64,000 nucleotides of DNA from JBLXBZ01 sp048265185 (GCA_048265185.1 JBLXBZ010000001.1:248001-312000), one strand, 5' to 3'; positions 26,563-35,568 are shown, counted from the first letter of the stretch. Made by a program: numbers and translations. The notes: a model not told the origin generated them from the sequence alone.

Positions 26563-27369
26563 ATGGATGAAACGTCGAATTTTGAGGCGTTTCCGGAGCC
26601 TGATCTTCTGACGTCGCCTGCGTCGGGCGATCCAACTTTATTGATTGACGTGGAGGGGTTTGAAGGGCCGCTTGATCTTTTGTTGTCTCTTTCCCGCTCA
26701 CAAAAAGTTGACTTAGCGAAAATTTCAATTCTTGCGTTGGTTGAACAATATTTGGCTTTCGTAAATGAAGCGCGTCGATTGCGACTTGAAATCGCGGCGG
26801 ATTATCTGGTGATGGCGGCGTGGCTGGCGTATTTAAAGTCCCGGCTTTTGATTCCTGAGCAGAAAGACGAAGACGAGCCAACGGGAGAAGAGTTGGCGGC
26901 TGCGTTGGCGTTTCGGCTGCGTCGGCTTGAGGCCATGCGTAAGGCGTCGCAGCGCTTGATGAACGGAACCCGGTTGGGGCGTGATGTTTTCGCCCGTGCG
27001 GCGCCGGAGACAACTTCTGTCGAGCGGCGTGGCAAGTGGAACGCTAATTTATATGACTTGTTGATGGCCTATGCGGCGCAGCGCCAGCGCCGCTCGGTTA
27101 CCTCCGTGCATGTGCGACGGCGCTCCGTCTGGTCCTTGCAGGAGGCGCGCGATTTGCTTATGCGCTTGCTTGGAACAAATCTGAATTGGGCGCCTGTGGA
27201 TAGCTATCTCATTCATTATCTGGCGGATGAGGCCCAAAGAGCGACGGTTTTGGCCAGCACATTTTCAGCAAGTCTTGAGCTTGTGCGCGAGGGACGATTG
27301 GAGATAAGGCAAGGAGAGGCGTTTTCTCCTCTTTATGTGCGTATAAAAGCGGCAGGGGCGGATGAGTAG
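26563..27369 (+). CDS. scpA: Segregation and condensation protein A (kleisin)
   Basis: This kleisin subunit bridges SMC heads and ScpB in the condensin complex. The 268 residues begin with a variable leader and then the family signature EGPLDLLLSLSRSQKVDL. KISILALVEQYLAFV and AADYLVMAAWLAYLKSRLLIP follow, and the C-terminal winged helix closes the protein. The ATG follows GGAGG at 11 nt. It precedes scpB in the standard pair, with a 131-bp gap that shows no hairpin. Confidence 0.94.
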   Translation: MDETSNFEAFPEPDLLTSPASGDPTLLIDVEGFEGPLDLLLSLSRSQKVDLAKISILALVEQYLAFVNEARRLRLEIAADYLVMAAWLAYLKSRLLIPEQKDEDEPTGEELAAALAFRLRRLEAMRKASQRLMNGTRLGRDVFARAAPETTSVERRGKWNANLYDLLMAYAAQRQRRSVTSVHVRRRSVWSLQEARDLLMRLLGTNLNWAPVDSYLIHYLADEAQRATVLASTFSASLELVREGRLEIRQGEAFSPLYVRIKAAGADE

Positions 27370-27500
27370 ACAGTCGTTTGGTGGCCTTTTAAAAATCAGT
27401 GCGTGTATGGTCAATTGTGACGCTTGCGCCCAGCAAGCGGGGGTGGGCTGCTCGACTTCAAATAGTCTGGCGTATGATAGTGAAAAGCCGGTAATTCGCC

Positions 27501-28217
27501 ATGAATGAGATGAAACATTTAGGTGATTTACTGGAAGTTGAGGAAGGACCGCCTTTCCAATCTGAGCGCTCTCATGAGGATTTGCGGATATTGGAAGCGC
27601 TTCTATTTGCTTCCGCCGACCCATTGGGAGAGGACGAGTTGGCGGCGCGTTTGTCCGGGCGGCGCGATTTATCGGCGCTTCTGGAGCAATTGCGGCGTTC
27701 TTACGCCTCGCGAGGCGTTAATCTTGTTCGTGTTGCGGGTAAATGGGCGTTTCGTACGGCGGAGGATTTGGCCTATTTGCTTCACCGGGAAAAGGTCGAG
27801 GAGCGTAGACTTTCGCGCGCCGCTCTGGAAACTCTGGCGATCATTGCGTATCACCAACCGGTTACGCGCGCCGAAATCGAAGAAATTCGCGGTGTTTCCA
27901 CATCGAAGGGAACCCTTGACGTGTTGATGGAGACTGGCTGGGTGCGTATGCGTGGCCGACGCCGAACCCCGGGTCGTCCGGTTACATATGGAACGACGGA
28001 TGGGTTTTTAGAGCATTTCATGCTTGATGGCGTTGGCGACCTGCCAGGGCTTGAGGAGCTGAAAGGGGCGGGCTTGCTCGATAGCGCCATTCCAGCGAGT
28101 TTTCTGGTGCCTGATCCAGACGATTCGCTGGAGCTGCAGGACGATGAAGATCCGTTGGAAGCCGATACATTGTTTGACGTTGGCCACCCGCTCACGGTCG
28201 ATGAAGACGAAAAATAA
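27501..28217 (+). CDS. scpB: Segregation and condensation protein B
   Basis: This is the winged-helix partner of ScpA in the SMC-ScpAB complex. The 238 residues contain RILEALLFASADPLGEDELAARL-type and SRAALETLAIIAYHQPVTRAEIEEIRGV segments. VDVLMETGWVRMRGRR-type sequence (here LDVLMETGWVRM) and PVTYGTTDGFLEHFMLD follow, all classic ScpB. The C-terminus is an acidic tail (DDSLELQDDEDPLEADTLFD). Spacing to the next gene is 14 bp, so the ABC ATPase may be read from the same transcript. Confidence 0.94.
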   Translation: MNEMKHLGDLLEVEEGPPFQSERSHEDLRILEALLFASADPLGEDELAARLSGRRDLSALLEQLRRSYASRGVNLVRVAGKWAFRTAEDLAYLLHREKVEERRLSRAALETLAIIAYHQPVTRAEIEEIRGVSTSKGTLDVLMETGWVRMRGRRRTPGRPVTYGTTDGFLEHFMLDGVGDLPGLEELKGAGLLDSAIPASFLVPDPDDSLELQDDEDPLEADTLFDVGHPLTVDEDEK

Positions 28218-28231
28218 GAAGGTGTTGAAGC

Positions 28232-29362
28232 ATGTTCCATGAAACGGATGGCGAAGAGGGCGCGAGCGAAAGCGGCCGTTGGGGCGTGCGCGGCACCGCC
28301 GCCGCTACGATTGCGGCGCGTTTGTCATTTCAAAATATTTCCCACGCATATGATAAGGTGCAATCGGTTGACGGCGTATCTCTTGACGTTTCTCCGGGGG
28401 AAATGATTTGTCTTCTGGGACATTCTGGTTGCGGTAAAACAACGCTTTTACGCATAGCCGCCGGCGTTGAGCGCCAAAGCGGCGGTCAGGTGATGATTAA
28501 TGGGGTGGAAGTTTCAGGGCCTTCGGCGTTTTTGCCGCCGGAGCAGCGCGGCGTCGGCCTGATGTTTCAAGATTATGCGTTGTTTCCTCATCTTTCTATT
28601 TTGAAGAACGTGATGTTCGGCTTGAATGGGCTGCCTCGGGCGGAAGCTGAGCGTGAGGCGCTGAGCGCCTTGAAGCGCGTAGGTCTTTCCGGTTACGCGC
28701 AGGACTATCCCCACGCGCTGTCTGGCGGCGAACAGCAGCGTGTGGCATTGGCGCGGGCGATTGTTCCGCGGCCGAGCGTGTTGTTAATGGATGAACCCTT
28801 CTCGGGGTTGGACAGACGTTTGCGCGACGCGGTGCGTGATGAGACGTTGGCTGTGCTGCGCGAAACGCGCGCGACGACGATATTGGTGACCCACGATCCT
28901 GAAGAAGCCATGCGCATGGCGGATCGAATCGCTCTTATGCGAAAAGGACGATTGGTGCAGGTTGGCACGGCGGATGAATTGTATAATCAGCCGGCGAATC
29001 TTTTTGCGGCGCGTTTTTTCTCTGATCTGAACGAGATTGAAGGCGTCGCTGGAGATGGAGAGGTGGAGACCGTTTTTGGCCGCTACAACGCTCCAGGCGT
29101 CAAAAGCGGGGAGCCTGTCAACATTTGCTTCAGACCTCAGGGGATTTCACTGGGCGCGCCAGGCGCCGGACGACAGGGGCGTGTCGTGCGCCGTCAATTT
29201 GTTGGTGAAGTTGACCTGTTGGACGTGGCCATAGACGGCCTCGAGGCGCCTTTGAAAGCGCGCGTGCGCGACCGGGGGAAGTTTCAGGTGGGAACGGATG
29301 TGGGAGTTCGCGTTGATGATCAGGATGTTTTGGTTTTCGCGCGCGAATCAGATGGTATGTGA
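28232..29362 (+). CDS. Orphan ABC transporter ATP-binding protein (FbpC/PotA-like)
   Basis: This 376-residue ATPase is of the Fe(III)/polyamine/sulfate import type. It has a roughly 30-residue leader, Walker A LGHSGCGKTTLLRI near residue 70, and the Q-loop in GLMFQDYALFPHLSI. The signature is ALSGGEQQRVALARAIV, Walker B is LLMDEPFSGLD and the switch His is in TILVTHDPEEAMRMADRI. A C-terminal TOBE-like domain follows from about 280. The motifs look functional. No permease or binding-protein gene is adjacent; the neighbours are scpB and tatA, so it either works with components encoded elsewhere or has another role. The closest type by eye is FbpC; the substrate is unknown. Confidence 0.85.
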   Translation: MFHETDGEEGASESGRWGVRGTAAATIAARLSFQNISHAYDKVQSVDGVSLDVSPGEMICLLGHSGCGKTTLLRIAAGVERQSGGQVMINGVEVSGPSAFLPPEQRGVGLMFQDYALFPHLSILKNVMFGLNGLPRAEAEREALSALKRVGLSGYAQDYPHALSGGEQQRVALARAIVPRPSVLLMDEPFSGLDRRLRDAVRDETLAVLRETRATTILVTHDPEEAMRMADRIALMRKGRLVQVGTADELYNQPANLFAARFFSDLNEIEGVAGDGEVETVFGRYNAPGVKSGEPVNICFRPQGISLGAPGAGRQGRVVRRQFVGEVDLLDVAIDGLEAPLKARVRDRGKFQVGTDVGVRVDDQDVLVFARESDGM

Positions 29363-29471
29363 ACGAAAGATGATTTACGAGCAATCCATGCGAAGGTTGT
29401 GTTGCGGCGCTTGGGCCTTTTTGCCATAGTTCTGCGCCGGCGGTCGGTTGTGAAGTTCAAGGAGTGGCCCA

Positions 29472-29717
29472 ATGGGATTGAGTATCTGGCAGATTTTGAT
29501 CATTGCTGTGATCGTCGTGCTTTTGTTTGGACGTGGAAAAATCTCCGATTTGATGGGAGATGTCGCCAAGGGAATCAAAAGCTTCAAAAAAGGTCTTAAT
29601 GAAGACGATGACGAGACGACGTCAAAACCGTCTGAAGCTAAAACCCAGACGATTGACCACAAGTCAGCGGAGTCCGTCTCTATGGAGAACTCCGAGGATA
29701 AAACCAAAACAAATTGA
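29472..29717 (+). CDS. tatA: Sec-independent translocase TatA
   Basis: This is the pore-forming subunit of the twin-arginine translocase. The 81 residues comprise an N-terminal membrane helix (LSIWQILIIAVIVVLLFG), the hinge FGRGKI, the amphipathic helix (LMGDVAKGIKSFKKGL) and an acidic/Ser/Thr-rich tail. AAGGAG lies 8 nt before the ATG. It is the first of tatA-tatB-tatC. Confidence 0.95.
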   Translation: MGLSIWQILIIAVIVVLLFGRGKISDLMGDVAKGIKSFKKGLNEDDDETTSKPSEAKTQTIDHKSAESVSMENSEDKTKTN

Positions 29718-29855
29718 AATCATGCGTCTGGGACTGCCGTTTACGTGATTTTCATGCGAACGGATGAGCTTCCGGGTTTGGTTGGAACACCAGCAGGTTA
29801 GCCGTTAGGGGCGGAGCCTGCGGCGGATGGCCCACGGTATGGGTTCGGCGTTTTC

Positions 29856-30275
29856 ATGTTTGATATTGGCTGGACTGAACTTCTTGTCGTCGCAATGGTC
29901 GCGATTCTTGTTGTAGGGCCTAAAGACTTGCCCCGCATGTTGAGGACGTTTGGGCAAACGATCGGCAAAGTTAAAAAGATGGCGAATGAATTTCAGTCAA
30001 CCTTCAACGACGCTTTGAAAGAGGCGGAGATACAGGCGGATGTGGACGACATGCGTAAGCAGGTCGAGGCGGTTGGTAATTTCGATCCATTGGGAGATTT
30101 GAAGAAGTCGATTGAAGTCAGCTCGAAATCCGATGGTGATCAACAAGCCGCATCTCCGACATCAAATAACGTCGCAGATTCAGGAGGAGCGCCTTCCGTC
30201 TCCGGATCTGACGAAGCAAGGTCTGCTAGCGACGAAGGGGCCGGAAAAAATGCCTCAGAAGGCTCAAAAGCATGA
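29856..30275 (+). CDS. tatB: Sec-independent translocase TatB
   Basis: This is the substrate-receptor partner of TatC. The 139 residues begin MFDIGWTELLVVAMVAILV, followed by the TatB hinge VGPKDLPRMLRTFGQ. A long amphipathic helix (KMANEFQSTFNDALKEAE) and a low-complexity Ser/Ala/Asp tail complete it. The TGA overlaps the tatC ATG (ATGA), which couples the two. A 138-bp gap separates it from tatA. Confidence 0.95.
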   Translation: MFDIGWTELLVVAMVAILVVGPKDLPRMLRTFGQTIGKVKKMANEFQSTFNDALKEAEIQADVDDMRKQVEAVGNFDPLGDLKKSIEVSSKSDGDQQAASPTSNNVADSGGAPSVSGSDEARSASDEGAGKNASEGSKA

Positions 30276-31066
30276 GTGACGATGATATTGAAGCCTCCAA
30301 AGCCCCGTTGATTGAACACTTGATTGAATTGCGGCAAAGACTTTTCAAGTCTGTGATCGCCATTCTTCTGGCGTTTGTTGTTTGCTTTTTTTTCGCCTCG
30401 GATATTTTTAACGTCTTGATCGGTCCCTATGAGCAGGCGGCGGGCGCCGAGAGAACGATTGAGTTGATCTATACGGCGCCGCAGGAATATTTTTTCACGC
30501 AGCTGAAGTTGGCGCTGTTTGGCGCGTTGTTTATCGCCTTTCCGGTGCTGGCGACGCAGATTTACATGTTTGTGGCGCCGGGCCTTTACAAGAATGAGCG
30601 CGGCGCTTTCATGCCGTTTTTGATCGCGACGCCGATCCTGTTCTTAATTGGCGCGGCATTGGTCTATTATCTCGTGATGCCTCTGGCCATGGGCTTCTTT
30701 TTGTCCATGGAGCAAGTAGGGGGAGACGGGAAGGCCAGCATTCAGCTTCTGCCGCGGGTCAGCGAATATCTTGGCCTGATCATGGTGCTGATTTTCGCGT
30801 TTGGTCTTGTGTTCCAGCTTCCGGTTCTTTTGACCCTTCTGGGACGAGCGGGCCTCATCTCGTCGGCGACTTTGAAAGAAAAGCGCAAATATGCGATTGT
30901 GATCGCCTTTATATTGGCGGCTGTTTTGACGCCGCCAGACCCGATAAGTCAGATCAGTCTTGCGCTTCCGACGCTGCTTCTCTACGAAGTCTCCATTCTT
31001 TCTGTTCGGATGATTGAGCGTAAACGCGCGGAGACAGCGAAAGAAGATGACGAGGAAGTAGCTTAA
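30272..31066 (+). CDS. tatC: Sec-independent translocase TatC
   Basis: This six-helix membrane protein recognises twin-arginine signal peptides. The 264 residues start with the conserved cytoplasmic N-terminus PLIEHLIELRQRLFKS and contain FxxVAPGLYKNER-type sequence (MFVAPGLYKNERGAF). The conserved loop before the fifth helix, FGLVFQLPVLLTLLGRAGL, and AAVLTPPDPISQISLALPTLLLYE are also present. The length is normal. Confidence 0.96.
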   Translation: MSDDDIEASKAPLIEHLIELRQRLFKSVIAILLAFVVCFFFASDIFNVLIGPYEQAAGAERTIELIYTAPQEYFFTQLKLALFGALFIAFPVLATQIYMFVAPGLYKNERGAFMPFLIATPILFLIGAALVYYLVMPLAMGFFLSMEQVGGDGKASIQLLPRVSEYLGLIMVLIFAFGLVFQLPVLLTLLGRAGLISSATLKEKRKYAIVIAFILAAVLTPPDPISQISLALPTLLLYEVSILSVRMIERKRAETAKEDDEEVA

Positions 31067-31135
31067 CGCGCCTTCTTCCATTCAGTTTCGTCTGTTGAAT
31101 TATCTGGAGGTCTGTGTGTCGTCCGGGGACTTTAC

Positions 31136-32413
31136 ATGTTTGATATCAAGTGGATTCGCGAAAATTGTGAGGCTTTTGATGAGGCGCTTGGTCGCCGCGG
31201 CGTTACGCCCTCAGGCGCGCGGTTAATAGCTCTTGACGAAGCGCGTCGTTCGCATTTGGCTAAGTTGCAAGAAGCTCAAGAGCGTCGCAACGGCGCGTCC
31301 AAGGAAATTGGCAAAGCCAAGGCCAGCGGCGATGAAGAACGCGCCAAGCAGTTGATTGACGAAATTGCGCAGCTCAAGTCTTTTATTCAAACTGGCGAAG
31401 AAGAAGAACGTCAGTTAACCGCCGCATTGAACGACGCCCTTAGCGAGCTCCCCAATATTCCATTGGCGGATATTCCGCTGGGGCAAGACGAAGAAGATAA
31501 TGTCGAGGTTAAAAAAGTCGGCGTTAAGCCTGTGTTTGACTTTGACGCAAAAGAGCATTTCGAACTTGGCGGCGTCGCTCAGGAAATGGATTTCCAGAAG
31601 GCTGCGCAGCTATCCGGCTCGCGTTTCGTTTTATTGAAGGGGCAGCTCGCGCGTCTTGAGCGGGCTTTGGGCCAATTCATGATCGACCTGCAAACCGGAG
31701 AGCATGGTTACACGGAAGTCTCTCCGCCGTTATTGGTGCGCGGCGAAGCCCTTTATGGCACGTCGCAACTGCCTAAATTCTCCGAAGATCTGTTTCGCAC
31801 TACAGACGACCGTTGGCTTATTCCCACCGCCGAGGTGCCATTGACGAATATCGTCGCGGGCGAAACCTTGAGCGAGACTGATTTGCCGATGCGTGTCAGC
31901 GCTTTGACCTATTGTTTCCGCTCGGAGGCAGGGTCTGCCGGACGGGACGTGCGCGGAATGTTGCGTCAGCATCAGTTCCAGAAATGCGAAATGGTTTCCA
32001 TTACGCGGCCTCAAGACGGCGAGGCCGAGCTTGAGCGGATGCTGAAGTGCGCTGAGGCCGTATTGATCAAACTGGGGCTTCATTATCGTGTGATGACCCT
32101 TTGCACCGGCGATATGGGATTTGCGGCCCGCAAGACGTATGACATCGAGGTCTGGTTGCCTGGTCAGGATATGTATCGTGAAATTTCCTCCTGCTCGCTG
32201 TGTGGGGATTTTCAAGCGCGGCGTATGAACGCCCGCTATCGGCCGAACGACAGCAAGGCGCTGTCCTTCGTGCATACGTTGAATGGTTCAGGTTTGGCTG
32301 TTGGCCGCACTTTGATTGCGGTGCTGGAGAATTATCAGAACGCCGACGGTTCCGTCACTGTGCCGGAAGTGTTGCGCCCGTATATGGGCGGCGTTGAAAA
32401 AATCGGCGGCTGA
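31136..32413 (+). CDS. serS: Seryl-tRNA synthetase
   Basis: This class II synthetase of 425 residues has an N-terminal coiled-coil arm that grips the tRNA-Ser long variable loop (about 25-105; LAKLQEAQERRNGASKEIGK and a second helix). Motif 2 is FRSEAGSAGRDVRGMLRQHQF and motif 3 is LNGSGLAVGRTLIAVLENYQ. EISSCSLCGDFQARRM carries the conserved Cys/Ser pocket. A strong terminator follows. Order tatABC-serS-surE-pcm is typical for alphaproteobacteria. Confidence 0.97.
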   Translation: MFDIKWIRENCEAFDEALGRRGVTPSGARLIALDEARRSHLAKLQEAQERRNGASKEIGKAKASGDEERAKQLIDEIAQLKSFIQTGEEEERQLTAALNDALSELPNIPLADIPLGQDEEDNVEVKKVGVKPVFDFDAKEHFELGGVAQEMDFQKAAQLSGSRFVLLKGQLARLERALGQFMIDLQTGEHGYTEVSPPLLVRGEALYGTSQLPKFSEDLFRTTDDRWLIPTAEVPLTNIVAGETLSETDLPMRVSALTYCFRSEAGSAGRDVRGMLRQHQFQKCEMVSITRPQDGEAELERMLKCAEAVLIKLGLHYRVMTLCTGDMGFAARKTYDIEVWLPGQDMYREISSCSLCGDFQARRMNARYRPNDSKALSFVHTLNGSGLAVGRTLIAVLENYQNADGSVTVPEVLRPYMGGVEKIGG

Positions 32414-32421
32414 CCGGTACT

Positions 32422-32457
32422 CGCCCGGGGGACGTTGGTCGTCCCGGGCGGTTTTTT
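32422..32457 (+). terminator. Rho-independent terminator after serS
   Basis: A GC-rich stem (CGCCCGGG...ACG pairing with CGTCCCGGGCG, two bulged G) closes on a short TTGGT loop. It is followed directly by GTTTTTTG, starting 9 bp after the serS stop. Confidence 0.85.
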
Positions 32458-32515
32458 GCGCAAGAGCGCGAGGCGGTTTGAAGTGCGTCGGCGAGCGCCG
32501 GCTTTGGGGGATTAA

Positions 32516-33274
32516 ATGCGAATTCTGCTTACAAACGACGATGGCGTTGACGCGAGCGGCTTTGCGGCGCTTGAACGGATCGCACGAAGCTTGTCCGACG
32601 ATGTCTGGATGGTGGCGCCGCAAACAGACCAAAGCGGGGTCGCTCATTCGCTGACGTTGCATGATCCCATTCGCTTGCGTCAAATTGACGATCGTCGGTT
32701 CGCAGTGCGCGGAACGCCGACGGATTGCGTTATCATGGCGCTGCGCGAGGTGATGCCGGAGGCGCCGGATTTGATTTTGTCGGGCGTGAACCGCGGTTCC
32801 AACGTGGCGGACGACGTGACTTATTCCGGAACCATCGCCGCCGCAATCGAGGGAACGCTCATGGGCGTAAAGTCAATCGCCTTGTCGCAAGCCTTGGTGA
32901 AGGGTGGCGGGCATGAGCCGAATTACGAAACGGCGGAGGCTCATGGGCCTGACCTCATTCGCAAACTGTTGAAATTTGACACGCCGAGCGGGACGTTGCT
33001 GAACGTCAATTTTCCAGCTTGCCCCGCCTCGGCTGTGCGCGGCGTCGAAGTGACCTCTCAAGGCGAGCGGGAGCCGGGCGCATTGTCGGTTGAAAAGCGG
33101 ATGGATGGGCGTGGAAATCCGTATTTCTGGCTAGCGTTTCGTGGAAAGGACATCGTGTCTGAAGATAGAACGGACCTGAGCGCGCTACGCGAGGACACTG
33201 TGTCAGTAACCCCTTTGCGTTTGGATCTTACGGCCCATAATCTGCTGGAGGGTCTGCGAACTTATCTTGATTGA
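32516..33274 (+). CDS. surE: 5'-nucleotidase SurE
   Basis: This metal-dependent nucleoside-monophosphate and short polyphosphate phosphatase has 252 residues. The metal-site residues are in RILLTNDDGVDASG, the family motif is RGTPTDCVIMAL, and SGVNRGSNVADDVTYSGTIAAA is highly conserved. GGGGG precedes the ATG. The stop region runs close to pcm, the usual stationary-phase survival pair. Confidence 0.96.
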   Translation: MRILLTNDDGVDASGFAALERIARSLSDDVWMVAPQTDQSGVAHSLTLHDPIRLRQIDDRRFAVRGTPTDCVIMALREVMPEAPDLILSGVNRGSNVADDVTYSGTIAAAIEGTLMGVKSIALSQALVKGGGHEPNYETAEAHGPDLIRKLLKFDTPSGTLLNVNFPACPASAVRGVEVTSQGEREPGALSVEKRMDGRGNPYFWLAFRGKDIVSEDRTDLSALREDTVSVTPLRLDLTAHNLLEGLRTYLD

Positions 33275-33305
33275 AGCGGTGACAGGCGGTGATGAGAGCG
33301 TAATC

Positions 33306-33983
33306 ATGAATGAAGTTGAGCGCAATGCGGCTGATTTTCTTGCTAGCGACGCCGAGGCGAAAGCGGGGCTTGTGCTGCATCTTCGTCAAATGGGCGTGCG
33401 CGATCTGAAGGTGCTTTCCGCGATTGAACGTGTGCCGCGCCGTTTGTTTCTTGGCGCCTCCATGCAAAAACATGCTTATCAGGACCGGGCTTTGCCGATT
33501 GACTGCGGCCAGACGGTTTCTGCGCCGTCCATCGTCGGAATGGTTTGTGAGGCTCTGGAATTGGAGGAGGAGCATAGGGTTCTGGAGGTTGGCGCGGGAT
33601 CTGGATTTCAGGCGGCGATCCTTGGTCATTTATGCCGCCAAGTTTATTCCATTGATCGATATCGAACGCTGGTGGATTTAGCGCGGGAGCGCTTGTCTTC
33701 TTTGAAGATCGCCAATGTGGAGATTGTATTTGGCGACGGACGCGAGGGACTGCGCGAGAAAGCGCCTTTTGACAGAATTGTGGTTTCGGCGGCGGCGCCG
33801 GAGCCGTCACCGGCTTTGCTTGATCAACTTCGTCCGCAGGGCATAATGATCGCGCCTCTTGGAGAGCCGGGAAAGGTTCAGGAGTTATGCTTGTTGAAAA
33901 AAGAGGATAGCGGCGTCACTCGGCGCAGTTTGGGAGAGGCGCGTTTTGTTCCACTGGTTGAAGGGACTGCAAGCAAGCTTTGA
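33306..33983 (+). CDS. pcm: Protein-L-isoaspartate O-methyltransferase
   Basis: This enzyme repairs damaged isoaspartyl residues using S-adenosylmethionine. From ATG 33306 it has 225 residues, the usual size. The AdoMet motif I is VLEVGAGSGFQAAIL, the substrate region is DRALPIDCGQTVSAPSIVGM, and FDRIVVSAAAPEPSPALLDQL follows. The frame could also start at TTG 33267, overlapping surE by 8 bp. I chose the ATG because it has a normal start codon, a plausible GAGAG site and family length. It forms the surE-pcm-NlpD-like trio well known in proteobacteria. A second, divergent paralogue lies at 59534. Confidence 0.93.
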   Translation: MNEVERNAADFLASDAEAKAGLVLHLRQMGVRDLKVLSAIERVPRRLFLGASMQKHAYQDRALPIDCGQTVSAPSIVGMVCEALELEEEHRVLEVGAGSGFQAAILGHLCRQVYSIDRYRTLVDLARERLSSLKIANVEIVFGDGREGLREKAPFDRIVVSAAAPEPSPALLDQLRPQGIMIAPLGEPGKVQELCLLKKEDSGVTRRSLGEARFVPLVEGTASKL

Positions 33984-33992
33984 AAAAATATA

Positions 33993-34040
33993 GTTTACAA
34001 GAAGTGTGTTGCAAAATCCTCACTTTAAACCTTTGTAAAC
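33993..34040. promoter_or_regulatory. Inverted repeat GTTTACAA...TTGTAAAC
   Basis: An exact 8-bp inverted repeat with 32 bp between the arms lies in the A/T-rich gap between pcm and the NlpD-like gene. It could be an operator pair for the lipoprotein gene, or could help end the surE-pcm transcript. There is no T run, and the protein bound, if any, is unknown. Confidence 0.3.
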
Positions 34041-34099
34041 GTTACTGAGCTTTAATCAAACTCATCGCAAACCTTTGCTGACCGAGTTCGAGTAGGGCC

Positions 34100-35491
34100 A
34101 TGACATTGTCAAAATCCATCATTCGCACACACTTTCTGACGCGCACGGCGCAGATCGTGTTTGTTGCGGCTTTGACGGCTGGCTGTAGCGCTGGGACCGA
34201 ACGCTTCGGAGATCAGTTTTACACCGGCAGCACTCAAAACCAGAAAGAGCTTCTGGGGCAGGGAACAGGGCAGCCAAGTTTTAACGACGTTTTAGCTGGA
34301 CCAAGCGCCGCCGCCGTCTCTGGAGCGCCCGTCGCCGTAAACCGCGCGAATTTGCCGCCTGTCGCCGATGCGCGCGCCGCTGGCGCTCCCATTGCGACGG
34401 GGTCGATTAACGCTCCAGTCAACAGCGCTCCCAAGGCGCCGTCCATCGCCGCTGCCCCAGCTTCCGCATCTCCTGTCGCAGTCGTATCCGCGCCTGAAGT
34501 CCGTGACACCGTTGTGAGCAAAGGCTGGAGCACCGCTGGCGGGACGCGAATTTCCGCACGCACGGGCGATAGCGTTGAAACCTTGTCGCGACGCTATGGC
34601 GTTCCAGGGCAAGTGTTCGCCGATGTGAACGGCATTTCTCCGAACGCTAAATTATCTCAAGGACAGTCGCTTATTGTTCCAACTTATGTTTATGGATCGC
34701 GTGACACGCCGCGGACGCAGGTTGCGAGCGCAACGCGTTTGGCGCCCGTGTCCGGCGAACCTTCCGCAACCGGCTCGATTTCAGCTGCGTCCGTAAGCAC
34801 GGTTCCCCGCCCATTAGTCAAGCCAGCGACCTATCGTCAAAATGCCTCGACCATGAATGCGGCGCCGGTGGCGACGCCCGCCGCGGCGACGGCCTCTGCC
34901 CGCGTGGCGGCTTCATTGACGCCAAAACCGAAACCGACGCCACCAACACGCTTGGCCTCTGCGTCGCAATCGGTTCGCACGACATCCGTCAAGGCGCCCG
35001 CCAACGCCCAGACCACTTCTGAACAGCCGGTTCGAAATGTGTCCACCGCGCCAGCTCAAAGCGCCTCGCAGAACACGCAATTGGCCTCGGTTCAGCAAGA
35101 AGTTCAGCCTTCGAAGCAGTTCCGTTGGCCGGTTCGTGGGCGCATTATTTCCGACTTTGGGTCCAAGCCGGGCGGGGCGCGTAACGACGGCATCAATCTG
35201 GCGGTTCCGGAAGGAACGGAAGTCAAGGCCGCTGAAGATGGTTCGGTGATCTATGCTGGCAATGAGTTGAAGGGTTATGGAAACCTTGTTCTCATTCGTC
35301 ATGATGACGGCTGGGTTTCCGCATACGCTCATAACAGCGAGATATTGGTGAAACGCGGAGATACGGTGCGTCGAGGCGACACCATCAGCCGAGCGGGCGC
35401 GTCTGGCTCCGTTTCCCAACCTCAGGTTCATTTTGAACTGCGTAAAGGAAACAAGCCCGTCAATCCGATGCTCTACCTGAGTCAGTCCTAA
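34100..35491 (+). CDS. NlpD-like lipoprotein with LysM and degenerate M23 (LytM) domain
   Basis: The 463-residue product has a signal peptide with the lipobox LTAGCS near residue 29, so it is an outer-membrane or periplasmic lipoprotein. A long Ala/Pro/Ser-rich region with one LysM domain follows (GDSVETLSRRYGVPGQVFADV, about 155-200). The C-terminal M23 domain begins at QFRWPVRGRIISDFGS. The zinc-binding motif is lost: the expected HxxxD reads NDGIN, and the expected HxH reads QPQVHFELR, with only the last His kept. This matches E. coli NlpD, a non-enzymatic activator of AmiC. The role is thus inferred as activation of a septal amidase. The position downstream of surE-pcm is the classical nlpD locus. 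Confidence 0.88.
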   Translation: MTLSKSIIRTHFLTRTAQIVFVAALTAGCSAGTERFGDQFYTGSTQNQKELLGQGTGQPSFNDVLAGPSAAAVSGAPVAVNRANLPPVADARAAGAPIATGSINAPVNSAPKAPSIAAAPASASPVAVVSAPEVRDTVVSKGWSTAGGTRISARTGDSVETLSRRYGVPGQVFADVNGISPNAKLSQGQSLIVPTYVYGSRDTPRTQVASATRLAPVSGEPSATGSISAASVSTVPRPLVKPATYRQNASTMNAAPVATPAAATASARVAASLTPKPKPTPPTRLASASQSVRTTSVKAPANAQTTSEQPVRNVSTAPAQSASQNTQLASVQQEVQPSKQFRWPVRGRIISDFGSKPGGARNDGINLAVPEGTEVKAAEDGSVIYAGNELKGYGNLVLIRHDDGWVSAYAHNSEILVKRGDTVRRGDTISRAGASGSVSQPQVHFELRKGNKPVNPMLYLSQS

Positions 35492-35506
35492 TCATTATTT
35501 TGTATT

Positions 35507-35544
35507 AAAAAGCCTCTCGCTAGGTGTCTGATGAGAGGCTTTTT
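35507..35544. terminator. Bidirectional terminator between the NlpD-like and DUF815 genes
   Basis: A perfect 12-bp stem (AAAAAGCCTCTC / GAGAGGCTTTTT) with a 14-nt loop lies between two convergent genes. It has a T run on each strand's 3' side, as expected for a shared terminator. Confidence 0.9.
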
Positions 35545-35568
35545 CGATCGGATCAAAAATCCGCGAGA

